A stretch of DNA of 33,178 nucleotides from a virus: positions 1 through 33,178 of the IMG/VR virus record IMGVR_UViG_3300030060_003948. One strand, given 5' to 3'. Of this stretch, positions 18,290 to 25,957 are shown one piece after another. Each line of letters starts with the position of its first letter. Positions within the stretch are counted from its first letter, which is position 1. A program made the translations under genes and the position numbers. The notes under the pieces are model-generated. The model was not told the origin of the DNA. It was given only the letters and a program-made list of their open reading frames with translations, and did not search any database.

Positions 18290-18625
18290 CTAGTTAAATT
18301 GATCTCTTGTAGGTTCTGGCCAATCCATAGGATTAGTCCAAAATCCTTTTCCTTTTTCAATCCATTCTTCAGTTTTTTCTAAGTTATATTTTAAAAAGAT
18401 AGAATCGCAATCGTCACAAATCCACATTAATGTTCCTTCTTTTGCTCCTAGAACTTCTAGTCCTATAACTTTTTTACTTTTGCAGCAAGGGCAAGAAGAT
18501 GGCTTATCTTTGTAAATTTTTAAGTCCTTTATATCTAATTCTTCTACAAAGGTTTTGCCATCTCTAACTATTAAGTCGCTATATAGCATCATTTCGCAAG
18601 ACACTTTTTTGCCCCTATATTCCAT
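18290..18625 (-). CDS. Zinc-ribbon protein, 111 aa
   Basis: The sequence shows CPCC (residues 45-48) and ICDDCDS (~71-77), two Cys pairs about 25 residues apart, which together form a typical four-Cys zinc ribbon. The N-terminal ~40 residues are basic/hydrophobic (MEYRGKKVSCEMMLYSDLIV) and the C-terminal part (~85-111) is Trp/Pro-rich (GFWTNPMDWPEPTRDQF). No family name can be given. It starts 2 bases after the 57-aa gene and stops 8 bases before the phosphoesterase gene. It could bind nucleic acid or a partner protein. No clear Shine-Dalgarno is visible, so translation is probably coupled to the upstream gene. Confidence 0.75.
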   Translation of the reverse strand: MEYRGKKVSCEMMLYSDLIVRDGKTFVEELDIKDLKIYKDKPSSCPCCKSKKVIGLEVLGAKEGTLMWICDDCDSIFLKYNLEKTEEWIEKGKGFWTNPMDWPEPTRDQFN

Positions 18626-18627
18626 CG

Positions 18628-18801
18628 CTATTTTAAAATAACTTTTTTAAGAACTGCTTCAACTGTTTCCCAAATTGCTGTAAGTATTTTTTCTTCAGTT
18701 TTTTCATTAATGATAGGAATGTTAATGTTAGCATTAAGTTCTTTTATAACTTTAGCTTTCATCTCATCATTAAATAAGTAACCTGCAATAAGCTCTTTCA
18801 T
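18628..18801 (-). CDS. Small helical protein, 57 aa
   Basis: Reading from the ATG at 18801 gives MKELIAGYLFNDEMKAKVIK, then NINIPIINEKTEEKI and a Leu/Val/Lys helix, with a stop at 18628. A strong AAGGAGG site lies 4-5 bases before the ATG, which overlaps the holin-like gene stop as ATGA. The protein has two predicted amphipathic helices joined by an Asn/Pro turn and no membrane segment. Function is not recognised. Tight coupling to the holin-like gene suggests a related role, perhaps as a regulator or partner. Confidence 0.78.
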   Translation of the reverse strand: MKELIAGYLFNDEMKAKVIKELNANINIPIINEKTEEKILTAIWETVEAVLKKVILK

Positions 18802-18956
18802 TTTACCTCCTTGTATATTTTAATTAACATAAATATTAGTGTTGATAACGCAGCTAATGCGCTAAAAATTGGTGGAACCCATTCTGTCCAGTGTAGCATC
18901 TGTGCTGTAGTAGATCCCGCAATACCTACGGCTGATGTTTTTAATGTGTCTATCAT
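18798..18956 (-). CDS. Holin-like small membrane protein, 52 aa
   Basis: The frame starts MIDTLKTSAVGIAGSTTAQM, then LHWTEWVPP, then a single hydrophobic helix (residues ~29-46: PIFSALAALSTLIFMLIK), and ends with a short basic/charged tail (IYKEVK). An N-out/C-in single-span protein with an amphipathic first helix fits small T7 gp17.5-type holins. GGAG lies about 7 bases before the ATG at 18956. The gene begins 1 base after the adhesin-like gene stop and overlaps the 57-aa gene by ATGA. The membrane helix is clear; the holin role is inferred from size, topology and the company of a second holin-like gene at 17260-17526. Confidence 0.72.
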   Translation of the reverse strand: MIDTLKTSAVGIAGSTTAQMLHWTEWVPPIFSALAALSTLIFMLIKIYKEVK

Positions 18957-18957
18957 A

Positions 18958-20379
18958 TTAAGACTCCCAATTTAATGTAATATTTGATACACTTGGCGTT
19001 GTTCTGTTATAACCTAGAATATATTTAAAATTCATAAATGCATGTAAATAATAATTATATACTGCATTTGCAGGAGTTACTGTTGCACTAATACTTGTTA
19101 AAGTGTAATCACCCGCTGGATTTGGAAATGAAAAAGATATATTGTTCCCTGTTGCGTAAGCATTTCCGACAATATTTTCTGGAACAGATATTGAAAAAGT
19201 GCTACCTGCAACGCCTAAATTTACACTTGCAAATGTAGTCCATGTTGATACTCTTATACGAAAATTTGCACTACCAGTTAAACTTCCACTACCAGTAAAT
19301 ACATTTGTAAAATTAAAGACTTTAGTATTATTTGCAGTATTTACACCATCGCTGCCAATAACTTTATCGCCTTCATCTAAATCTTGACCATATATATTCT
19401 CAATAGAAGAACCTGCTATGTTAAATATTTTACCTTCATAATCTGTATCAGGAACAACTGAGTCATCTAAAGATAAATCTGTTATACAAAAATCACTTTT
19501 CCAATACTGACTTCCTATGTAAGAATTAGTTTCGTTCCACTTATACGTTACCTGATTCATACATTCATATAAAAAATAAATATAAACTGTTTGCCCACCT
19601 GCTCCTGTTAAATCAACTGAAAAGGGATTCCAATTATCGGCGTTAGCTGTTTGTTGTTCTCCTACAATTCTTTTTTTATTGTATACATTTATAGTTTGGC
19701 TATTAGCAGCACCATAACTAATATTACAGCCCCCACCACCTAAACCGTCTCCTGTATCGTTTGTAAACCCTGTAAATCCAGACCCTGTAAATGCCTCACT
19801 AGCTGATGATGCATTATTAGAACTTGTAGTGCAAGCAACTCCAAAAGCTCCTATTGCAAGGCCATATGCGTGATAATAGCCTGTTAAAGTTAATGTTTCT
19901 GTGCTTGAAACAGATGTTAAATCAATTGCTTTTGTCCTTATTAACCCTAAGCCTCTATCTCTGGTAGTAGTATTTCCAAAGTTACTTCCATTTATTGATG
20001 ACCCTTCCCATCCAAGGTATTTATTGTTATTTGTTGAGGTAAGATGACCATTATTTGCAGGGTTTCTTCCTCCATTAGGACCTGTGTTTGGAGAGCCAGT
20101 GTTATTATTATGTATTACCCATTGATTGTCTCTAAAATCAGCATCTGTAGTTTGATTTCCCCAAGATAAAGATTGGTTTGGTGGTCCTAACTGTGTTCCA
20201 GAAAAAGCAGTGCCTATTGTTGCTCCATTTACATCTGCTGTTAAATCAGAAAATTTAACCCAATCAGTAGGTAGATAACTTAAACCTCCAGTACTGTGAG
20301 ATGCATCTGTAGTCGTAACATTGCTTAGATTTCCTCCAGCTATAGTACTTACAAAATTTTCAGTAAAATAATTAGCCAT
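18958..20379 (-). CDS. Adhesin-like tail/receptor protein, 473 aa
   Basis: This protein is rich in Asn, Thr, Gly and Ser, with very little Lys in the first 230 residues, as in extracellular beta-sandwich domains. Residues ~40-230 (with WVKFSDL, WVIHNNNTGSP, NNNKYLGWEGSS, GYYHAYGLAIGAFG) look like a lectin/concanavalin-like or MAM-like sandwich. A second segment (~240-310) continues it (VYIYFLYECMN, SDFCITDLSLDD). The C-terminal ~150 residues look like one or two small beta domains. Five Cys residues are present. It overlaps the 52-aa zinc-ribbon gene by 8 bases. A role in host binding or virion decoration is inferred from composition and neighbourhood; no catalytic motif was found. Confidence 0.75.
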   Translation of the reverse strand: MANYFTENFVSTIAGGNLSNVTTTDASHSTGGLSYLPTDWVKFSDLTADVNGATIGTAFSGTQLGPPNQSLSWGNQTTDADFRDNQWVIHNNNTGSPNTGPNGGRNPANNGHLTSTNNNKYLGWEGSSINGSNFGNTTTRDRGLGLIRTKAIDLTSVSSTETLTLTGYYHAYGLAIGAFGVACTTSSNNASSASEAFTGSGFTGFTNDTGDGLGGGGCNISYGAANSQTINVYNKKRIVGEQQTANADNWNPFSVDLTGAGGQTVYIYFLYECMNQVTYKWNETNSYIGSQYWKSDFCITDLSLDDSVVPDTDYEGKIFNIAGSSIENIYGQDLDEGDKVIGSDGVNTANNTKVFNFTNVFTGSGSLTGSANFRIRVSTWTTFASVNLGVAGSTFSISVPENIVGNAYATGNNISFSFPNPAGDYTLTSISATVTPANAVYNYYLHAFMNFKYILGYNRTTPSVSNITLNWES

Positions 20380-20530
20380 CTTCGCCCTCTATTGACATGC
20401 AATGAGGACATTGAGATATTTTATCTCCTTCGTTATAATCGTCGTACTCTAATGCATGCTCTGCATCTACAATAACTGTTTCAAACTCTACTTCAATCCC
20501 AGCAGTTCTTTTACAGTATTCGCAAACCAT
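20372..20530 (-). CDS. Small zinc-ribbon protein, 52 aa
   Basis: The frame starts MVCEYCKRTAGIEVEFETVI, passes through an acidic middle (ALEYDDYNEGDKI) and closes with CPHCMSIEGEDG. The CEYC and CPHC pairs, 35 residues apart, make a four-Cys zinc ribbon. The ATG overlaps the previous stop as TAATG and the end overlaps the adhesin-like gene by 8 bases. It is strongly acidic apart from the knuckles. Function is unknown; it may be a small structural or regulatory protein co-translated with its neighbours. Confidence 0.75.
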   Translation of the reverse strand: MVCEYCKRTAGIEVEFETVIVDAEHALEYDDYNEGDKISQCPHCMSIEGEDG

Positions 20531-21009
20531 TATGATAGCTCCACCCATGTTTTGTCAGGATCTAGATATATTACATTATAGGTAGTGTTTACTAAATAGC
20601 CTACAGGTCTTATTATATCTCCTGCTTCAAATTCACTAACATCTGTAGTGACGTTTCCGCTATCTCCTAAATAAACAACACTTCCTAAAGTCTCTGTTCC
20701 TGATATAGTGTCAATTCGAAACAAACCTTTAATACACATACCTTTATCTGGAAAGTCAGTCCCTGTAGTATCAGCAGTAGCACCAGCAATAAGTAAAGGT
20801 CCATGCAAAGCTGTATCTTTATCTGCTAAAGCCCATCCTGTATTTCCATAAACATATAACTTACCTTTTGTAAATGCATCTCCAGTTCCAAAGGATATGG
20901 TATCACCTTTAAAAAAACCAGCAGTACTAAAATCAGAGAAAGTTGCTACAAAGTCTCCTTCTACAGAATTAACTCCTCCATGTGTTTTTATTTTCTCCCA
21001 AGTTGCCAT
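20530..21009 (-). CDS. Decoration/fibre-like structural protein, 159 aa
   Basis: This is a beta-rich protein beginning MATWEKIKT and ending with the block GDIIRPVGYLVN followed by NVIYLDPDKTWVELS. That closing pattern (a VGY-type strand, then a DPDxTWVE end) recurs in phage tail and capsid accessory proteins. The first four residues, MATW, are shared with the larger fibre-like protein at 21200-22573. The middle is Gly/Thr/Asp-rich with small hydrophobic strands (LYVYGNTGWALADKD, GLFRIDTI, GSVVYLGD). It is TAATG-coupled on both sides. It is likely a virion surface or fibre component; the exact role is unknown. Confidence 0.75.
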   Translation of the reverse strand: MATWEKIKTHGGVNSVEGDFVATFSDFSTAGFFKGDTISFGTGDAFTKGKLYVYGNTGWALADKDTALHGPLLIAGATADTTGTDFPDKGMCIKGLFRIDTISGTETLGSVVYLGDSGNVTTDVSEFEAGDIIRPVGYLVNTTYNVIYLDPDKTWVELS

Positions 21010-21200
21010 TATATCATAACTTTTTTAGCTAGAAGTTGTTCATGTATTTTTACCACTTTATCTAACACTTGCGCTAAAGGTTTTGCTTCAGCTCCTGTTA
21101 TTTGAGAGGCTTGAAGCAATCTTATTAACATTTCTGTATCTTGTATAGTAAATGATACTTTTGTTTTATCTTCCTTAAAGTTAAAGGTATTTTTACTCAT
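21009..21200 (-). CDS. Small helical protein, 63 aa
   Basis: A short N-terminal beta part (TFNFKEDKTKVSFTIQD) leads into two helices (TEMLIRLLQASQI and AKPLAQVLDKVVKIHEQLL). There is no membrane segment and no Cys. Both its start and its stop form TAATG overlaps with neighbouring fibre-like genes, so it is almost certainly co-translated. I do not recognise a family. Its size and position between two fibre-like genes suggest a small chaperone or assembly partner, but that is inference. Confidence 0.72.
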   Translation of the reverse strand: MSKNTFNFKEDKTKVSFTIQDTEMLIRLLQASQITGAEAKPLAQVLDKVVKIHEQLLAKKVMI

Positions 21201-22573
21201 TACTCTGTTCTCAAGTATAAAATACCATTATGATATTGCATATGTCCAACTGGAACTTCTGTAGAAGCACTATTATAACCATTATCAATTCTTACTTGCA
21301 TAACATCTGCTCCGTAAGTAGGGGTTGTAGATAAATCAGCGTCAGCATTTGTTCCTATTCTCCATAAATCCATCCCTTCATCCCAGTAAAATAAGGCATT
21401 ATCGTGTGAAGAGCCTCTTTCTACTACAATTCCAGAATCAACGTTTGTGCTAGTACTTAAATCTGCGTTTAATACTATAGTATTGCTATTTACTTCTATA
21501 ATTTCAGTAGATGTTGTTATTGTTGATCCCGATACAGTTAAATCACCATCTAACTGAACATTACCAGACTCATCTATCTCAAAAACTGATGCACCATCAC
21601 CATCTTTTATAATAAACTTACCATTACTATCATTGTCAGTATCTAATCTTACTACACAATCAACATCTGTATGCAAAGTAAGGTTTCCATCGGGATAGCC
21701 CTTAATTGTAGCTCCTGAGCCTCCAGCTTCAAGGTATCCATAAAATTGTGTTTTAGCAACAGTTCCAATAGCTGAATATGTGAACCTTAAGTTTTTTGTG
21801 CCTGTTGCTTGTCCTGGACCGATGTCAAATATATCATCTGTACCAGCTGTACCAGCAGTATTATACAGTATACTTGCTTGACCATCTAATTTTAAGTCAT
21901 TTGATAATGTTATAGTATCAGCTGCAAAGTTTTGAGATGAACTTCCGCCTAATGCCGCAAAAGTTGCTGCTGCGGATGATGCTAAAGCACCAATATCAGA
22001 TAATACTTCTGATGTACTTCTACTCTCTAATCCATTAGCTGTAAATCTAGCATATTCATTATCAGCTACAGTTGTGCTATCTATTTTAACTGCATTAGTA
22101 TTAGCAATACCAAATGTTAATGCATCTTCTTTTGCATCTAATTGACCTTGTACTCCGTCTGTAACACCATCTAAGTATGAAAGTTCGACAGCAGTAACTA
22201 CAGATGCAGCTATTTTACCATTAACATCACTTAATACTGCTCTGCTTACAGCTAAGTCTGAACTAGTAATTGATGATGCAGCACCAGTTATAGTTGCTTG
22301 CTTATTATTAAATGTCGTCCAATCATTATCTTTTAGTACACCCCATTGTGAGCTAGTTGCAGCCCCTATAGTTACATTATTTCCTGAAGATGATGTAATT
22401 TCTACTCCGTCACCATCTTGATTAATACCTAAGTCTGTAGTTCCTGTTGACTGGTCTACCCAACTTAAGACATCTGATCCATTTGTTTGTAAAACCTGTC
22501 CATTAGCCCCAGCGGAGCCAACTAAGTCAGATCCCGATGTTGTGGCAGTTAGGACTTTTTGCCATGTTGCCAT
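21200..22573 (-). CDS. Tail fibre-like protein, 457 aa
   Basis: The protein begins MATWQKVLTATTSGSDLVGS and is Gly/Ser/Thr/Asp-rich throughout. The N-terminal ~130 residues contain the pattern GANGQVLQTNGSDVLSWVDQ common in marine phage fibres. The C-terminal half has the well-known fibre block DGDLTVSGSTITTSTEI followed by NSNTIVLNADLS and a Trp-containing region (ALFYWDEGMDLWRIG). It probably forms an elongated trimer. AAGGAGG lies about 8 bases before the ATG at 22573. No S74 or other self-cleaving domain is present at its end (YHNGILYLRTE). The fibre class is confident; receptor and attachment site are unknown. Confidence 0.82.
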   Translation of the reverse strand: MATWQKVLTATTSGSDLVGSAGANGQVLQTNGSDVLSWVDQSTGTTDLGINQDGDGVEITSSSGNNVTIGAATSSQWGVLKDNDWTTFNNKQATITGAASSITSSDLAVSRAVLSDVNGKIAASVVTAVELSYLDGVTDGVQGQLDAKEDALTFGIANTNAVKIDSTTVADNEYARFTANGLESRSTSEVLSDIGALASSAAATFAALGGSSSQNFAADTITLSNDLKLDGQASILYNTAGTAGTDDIFDIGPGQATGTKNLRFTYSAIGTVAKTQFYGYLEAGGSGATIKGYPDGNLTLHTDVDCVVRLDTDNDSNGKFIIKDGDGASVFEIDESGNVQLDGDLTVSGSTITTSTEIIEVNSNTIVLNADLSTSTNVDSGIVVERGSSHDNALFYWDEGMDLWRIGTNADADLSTTPTYGADVMQVRIDNGYNSASTEVPVGHMQYHNGILYLRTE

Positions 22574-22588
22574 GAGTTTGCCTCCTTC

Positions 22589-22912
22589 TTAGATATAGAT
22601 TTTAAATATATCGTTATGATTTATAAGCGTTCCCTCTTCTGGTGTCGACGGTAAAGTAGACACAGTTGGAAGAACAAAGCTTGATAATTGAAATCCATTA
22701 TCTGTTATTGTTAATTTAGAACTTCCTTTATAATCAAAAGAAAGTGATTTTTTCGTGTTATTTATTGTTATTCCCCAATCATAGCCCAAACTATAATTAG
22801 TAGAATCTGTGTTAATGTTAAAAACTGAAAAAGCAGGCGTTGTAGATGTTGTTACAGAGCCTACTCTACTAAAACTTGAAGATTGTGATATATTATCTCT
22901 TGTAAAAGACAT
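22589..22912 (-). CDS. Small beta-rich structural protein, 107 aa
   Basis: This protein is Ser/Thr/Asn-rich with short strands (YSLGYDWGITIN, KSLSFDYKGSSKLTITDNGF) and a closing segment LPTVSTLPSTPEEGTLINHN. Composition matches a small fibre or collar domain rather than an enzyme. It is TAATG-coupled to the adaptor gene upstream, with GGAG before the start. No named family is assigned. Its position between the adaptor and the first fibre suggests a connector or fibre-base part. Confidence 0.7.
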   Translation of the reverse strand: MSFTRDNISQSSSFSRVGSVTTSTTPAFSVFNINTDSTNYSLGYDWGITINNTKKSLSFDYKGSSKLTITDNGFQLSSFVLPTVSTLPSTPEEGTLINHNDIFKIYI

Positions 22913-23295
22913 TAATAACTCCAGGGTTTAATTACGCCACTTGATATTTTATTTCTTGCTCCTACTTTTTTCCCTTCCCTTACTTGTAGTAAGTATTGTT
23001 GGTCAAAGTATTGAGCCAATTGTAAATTTAAAGTTTCTCCTGGCAATTTATATAAGTCAGATATAACCTTGTAGCATATAGCTTCATGGAATTGATCTGG
23101 TAGTTCGCTAGATTCAGTTAAATCAGTTGTAAAAGGTAATGGTCTTGTTATGTATTCAATCCTAATATTCATTCCTGCTTTTTGAATTGACAAAAATTCA
23201 TCACCACCGTCAAGAGTTTTATTCTTTTCTACAATACCTATTCTGTTTCCATTAATAAACCAAAAGTAATTCTTTCTTATCTCATCTATACTCAT
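22912..23295 (-). CDS. Head-tail adaptor, C-terminal half (split gene)
   Basis: Residues ~10-20 (YFWFINGNRIGI), ~45-58 (IRIEYITRPLPFTT) and ~65-85 (ELPDQFHEAICYKVISDLYK) match, in order, the second half of the phage adaptor family (SU10/gp6-like): a beta sheet, the RPxPxT loop, then a helix beginning LPxxFHxAI. The first half of that family is found in the gene just upstream (23292-23564). The ATG overlaps the upstream stop as ATGA, and an AAGGAG site sits about 10 bases before it, so this half can be translated on its own. Together the two halves total 217 aa, the usual size of a one-piece adaptor. It probably docks below the portal ring. Confidence 0.72.
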   Translation of the reverse strand: MSIDEIRKNYFWFINGNRIGIVEKNKTLDGGDEFLSIQKAGMNIRIEYITRPLPFTTDLTESSELPDQFHEAICYKVISDLYKLPGETLNLQLAQYFDQQYLLQVREGKKVGARNKISSGVIKPWSY

Positions 23296-23564
23296 GAGCT
23301 ATAATCTCCTTTTATTGGTCTATCTAAAAGTCTTTTAATTTCTATTTCGTTTAATTCAACTCTTTTTATTTCTAATACCTCTGGAGGTAAGTTATAATAT
23401 CTCTGGTCTGAAACTGTAGAATCAGAATTGTTAGATGCAACTTTTAGTATCTTAGTTTTAGATGCAAAGTCATCTTGAGCTCTATTTAAAGCCTTTCTTA
23501 TTGCGGTTTCTGTAGCTTCAGGGTGATGTTGTTGAATTATTTCAATCATTTCTTTTTGCTTCAT
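23292..23564 (-). CDS. Head-tail adaptor, N-terminal half (split gene)
   Basis: The first ~40 residues are helical (MKQKEMIEIIQQHHPEATET, then ALNRAQDDFASKTK). They are followed by the adaptor-family strand pair YYNLPPEVLEIKRVELNEIE (residues ~57-76) and a short end. In one-piece family members this pair is followed by the strands that here begin the next gene. The start forms TAATG with the connector gene, with GGGAGAA upstream. The stop is an in-frame TGA overlapping the next ATG. The split could be natural gene fission, or an error in the read or assembly. Confidence 0.7.
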   Translation of the reverse strand: MKQKEMIEIIQQHHPEATETAIRKALNRAQDDFASKTKILKVASNNSDSTVSDQRYYNLPPEVLEIKRVELNEIEIKRLLDRPIKGDYSS

Positions 23565-24343
23565 TAATAATTCTCCCTGAAAAATTGTAATTTTGTTGCT
23601 GTTGTTTTTTCTAATTCTGCTTTTTGAGCACTTAAAAGTTGGAATAATTCAGAATCTTCTTCTTCAATACCCTGCTTATTTAATACTGCAGTAATAAGTT
23701 TTGTTGCGCAATGATAATACACTAGTTCTAATGTTGGCTGAGGAAACCCAGCAAAAGCATTAACTTCTGAAGTTGCATCGGTAATTGTGACTTTGCTATA
23801 TTTATAAACTCTAAACCCTGAAGTATTATTGTCCAAATAATTTTCATTACCTATTTCTTTAAAAACTGCAACAGTAGAAGGTGCTCCATATATTAATTTT
23901 TTTGTAGAATCTGATGGTTTATTTTCAAACCAAAAAACTGGACTCCAATTTGTTGCTAAATGTATACTATCAGTATCTAAAACTCTTGATTTTTGAGTAA
24001 TTGGTATTTCTTTAGCAAATCTTGTTAAATATTTTTCAGTTGGTATATTATCTTTAAACGTGCTTTCACTAAACACTCTTTCTACTGCAAGTATAATATC
24101 ATCTTGATTAAACTCATGGCCATCATCCATTATGTTTCCAATAGGATGTTGCTCATCTGTATCATTAGGTATATTTTCTGGATCATTAGAAGGAGTAGTG
24201 GCTTGAGCCATGTAAGTTGCAGGTAATAAAGCTGCAGCTTCCCAAACACCTTCTGTTATAATATCGTATTTATCCTGCAATTCATCAAATATAGTTGAAT
24301 CTGTAGTTCCTAGTACGTTTGTTATTTTAGATATTACTGACAT
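23564..24343 (-). CDS. Probable connector/neck protein, 259 aa
   Basis: This protein follows the major capsid gene and precedes the adaptor pair. Its first ~45 residues are helical (LGTTDSTIFDELQDKYDIIT). The middle has acidic loops and beta strands ending in FRVYKYSKVTI. The last ~50 residues are two helices (LELVYYHCATKLITAVLNKQ and a Lys/Glu-rich final helix). This layout, with a beta core and a C-terminal helical hairpin beginning LELVYYHCA, is like phage neck and connector proteins, but no named family is certain. AGGAGA lies 3-4 bases before the ATG. It is TAATG-coupled to the adaptor. Confidence 0.68.
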   Translation of the reverse strand: MSVISKITNVLGTTDSTIFDELQDKYDIITEGVWEAAALLPATYMAQATTPSNDPENIPNDTDEQHPIGNIMDDGHEFNQDDIILAVERVFSESTFKDNIPTEKYLTRFAKEIPITQKSRVLDTDSIHLATNWSPVFWFENKPSDSTKKLIYGAPSTVAVFKEIGNENYLDNNTSGFRVYKYSKVTITDATSEVNAFAGFPQPTLELVYYHCATKLITAVLNKQGIEEEDSELFQLLSAQKAELEKTTATKLQFFRENY

Positions 24344-24355
24344 ATTCTCCTAAGT

Positions 24356-24388
24356 GTGATAACCCCCTGCAACCACAGGGGGCATCAC
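24356..24388 (-). terminator. GC-rich hairpin after the major capsid gene
   Basis: In the 60-base gap after the capsid stop, CCCCCTG and CAGGGGG pair around a 6-base loop, extended by a second 5-pair stem GTGAT/ATCAC across a small internal loop. In an AT-rich genome this is striking. In the direction of transcription it is followed by TTATCACACTTAGG, not a U tract, so it is not a classical intrinsic terminator. It more likely slows or partly stops transcription, or protects the 3' end of the capsid message. It ends just before the connector gene's AGGAGA site. Confidence 0.65.
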
Positions 24389-24403
24389 TGTGTTAACTAT
24401 TAT

Positions 24404-25942
24404 TTACTCAACAAAATCAATAACAGCGTGAGTTTCAGGCAACATTACCTCAAGACCCGCTTCTGTTATAATCATGTCTTTTCTGCCGTCAATGTCGTTA
24501 TCTTGAACATTAGTTTCAACAAAAGTATCTCTCGATATTCCGTTTCCACTTAATGGTCGATAAGAAACATTAGCAAGATCGATACATACAGCTTTATCAG
24601 CCATATCATTTCTAAACAACGGATGAGCTACGAAATTCATAGCACCATATGATGTTTTGATTGAAGCTATATCGATTGGCATGAAACTAGAACCTTTAAC
24701 ATCTAAAGTAGCAGCAAACACGTCTTTATTGTTTGTTGCAGTTCCATCACTAGCTTTAGTAAATGAATTAGACAAGAAGTTGCCGTCACCCATTTTAAGT
24801 AAACTATTGATAACTTTTCTAGATGTTAAGCATAGTTTCTGTCCACTATTTCCAGATTCATAACTCATGAAGTCATCCATTACATCAACTATACCATCAT
24901 AGTTAAATCCTGCTTTAACGTCATAAGTACTATCTGAACCAGCAGCAGCAGTACCCTTATTATAATCTAATTCGTACCTTTTGCCACCTTTTGATTCTAG
25001 AAACGGTACTATACCCCAAGATGATCTAACATCAGCAGTATTATACTTTCCATAACCAAATAAGAAAGCATTTTCTAGGTCCATTTTGTGTGCTTTAATG
25101 TGCTCAGCATAAATTCTTTGCCATTCATTAGCATAGCCTCTATACTTTGTAGCCATCATTGAACCACTCATTAATGGAACTGCTGTTTTAAATATCTGAG
25201 TATAAAACTCTGCACTAGAGATTTCATCTCTGAAACCTTCTGGAGCTTCTGTAGCCTCACCCCATTGAGATCCCATTACTTGACCAGCTTTTGCAAATGT
25301 AGAATTTGTAGCTCCCCAAGTAACTTCACTATTAGTAGACATTGCAATAAAGTTTCCAACTGGTATAATTGCTACACCACCTTTATCTTTACCTTTGTCT
25401 CCTGAAGTATCTTGATTCCAGTTAGTACCATCATGCTTTAATATAACAGGCTCAGCAGTAAGTTTATATGCTACTCCACCAACTCTAACTACTTGATTCT
25501 TAGTTAAAAAGATAGGTGAAAACATACCTGCAGTATTAGAACCTAACGAAGTTAAGCCTTTTACTAATTTACCTTGATGCGAGTAATCAACTTCAAATGC
25601 AATGTGAGTAGGTACTACCTGATCACCACCGCCTTCTGAAGTTTCATTGGTTGAAGCAGCAAGAACTGCATCTACCCAATCATTACTAGCATCTGTTACT
25701 GCAACACCTGTTGCTGTAAAGTTACGTCTTTGCCATTGGTTTCTATATTCTAAAGGTCTCCATACTGTTTCATCGATAGGCTTTTTACCTAGCTTTGACA
25801 GATATGAGAAGAAAATTGATGTTTCTGGAGCTAACTCTGCAACTTTATCACCAATGCCAAACGTTCTTCTTATATTATCAATAGCTGGTCCGCCCTGCAC
25901 ATTAAAAGCAGTAGATGGAGTACTTGTTTTCAAGTTTGCCAT
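24404..25942 (-). CDS. Major capsid protein, 512 aa
   Basis: The gene lies directly after the scaffold, the usual place of the HK97-fold shell protein, and has the usual size. The N-terminus includes DKVAELAPETSIFFSYLSKL and VWRPLEYRNQWQRRNF. Near residues 272-296 is the WQRIYAEHIKAHKMDLENAF helix followed by LFGYGKY, a pattern shared by several capsid families in which a long spine helix ends in an LFG turn. The C-terminus contains the P-loop/A-domain-like segment DGRKDMIITEAGLEVMLPET. AAGGAGG lies 10 bases before the ATG. It is followed by the GC hairpin. No serine-protease domain or cleavage signal is obvious, so maturation may be through the scaffold only. Confidence 0.85.
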   Translation of the reverse strand: MANLKTSTPSTAFNVQGGPAIDNIRRTFGIGDKVAELAPETSIFFSYLSKLGKKPIDETVWRPLEYRNQWQRRNFTATGVAVTDASNDWVDAVLAASTNETSEGGGDQVVPTHIAFEVDYSHQGKLVKGLTSLGSNTAGMFSPIFLTKNQVVRVGGVAYKLTAEPVILKHDGTNWNQDTSGDKGKDKGGVAIIPVGNFIAMSTNSEVTWGATNSTFAKAGQVMGSQWGEATEAPEGFRDEISSAEFYTQIFKTAVPLMSGSMMATKYRGYANEWQRIYAEHIKAHKMDLENAFLFGYGKYNTADVRSSWGIVPFLESKGGKRYELDYNKGTAAAGSDSTYDVKAGFNYDGIVDVMDDFMSYESGNSGQKLCLTSRKVINSLLKMGDGNFLSNSFTKASDGTATNNKDVFAATLDVKGSSFMPIDIASIKTSYGAMNFVAHPLFRNDMADKAVCIDLANVSYRPLSGNGISRDTFVETNVQDNDIDGRKDMIITEAGLEVMLPETHAVIDFVE

Positions 25943-25957
25943 TTTTTACGTCCCTCC

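Noticed and set aside
23285-23300. Programmed -1 frameshift joining the two adaptor halves
   Set aside because: The -1 frame has a TAG two codons before the ATG and there is no slippery heptamer at the junction. Reinitiation at ATGA explains it better.
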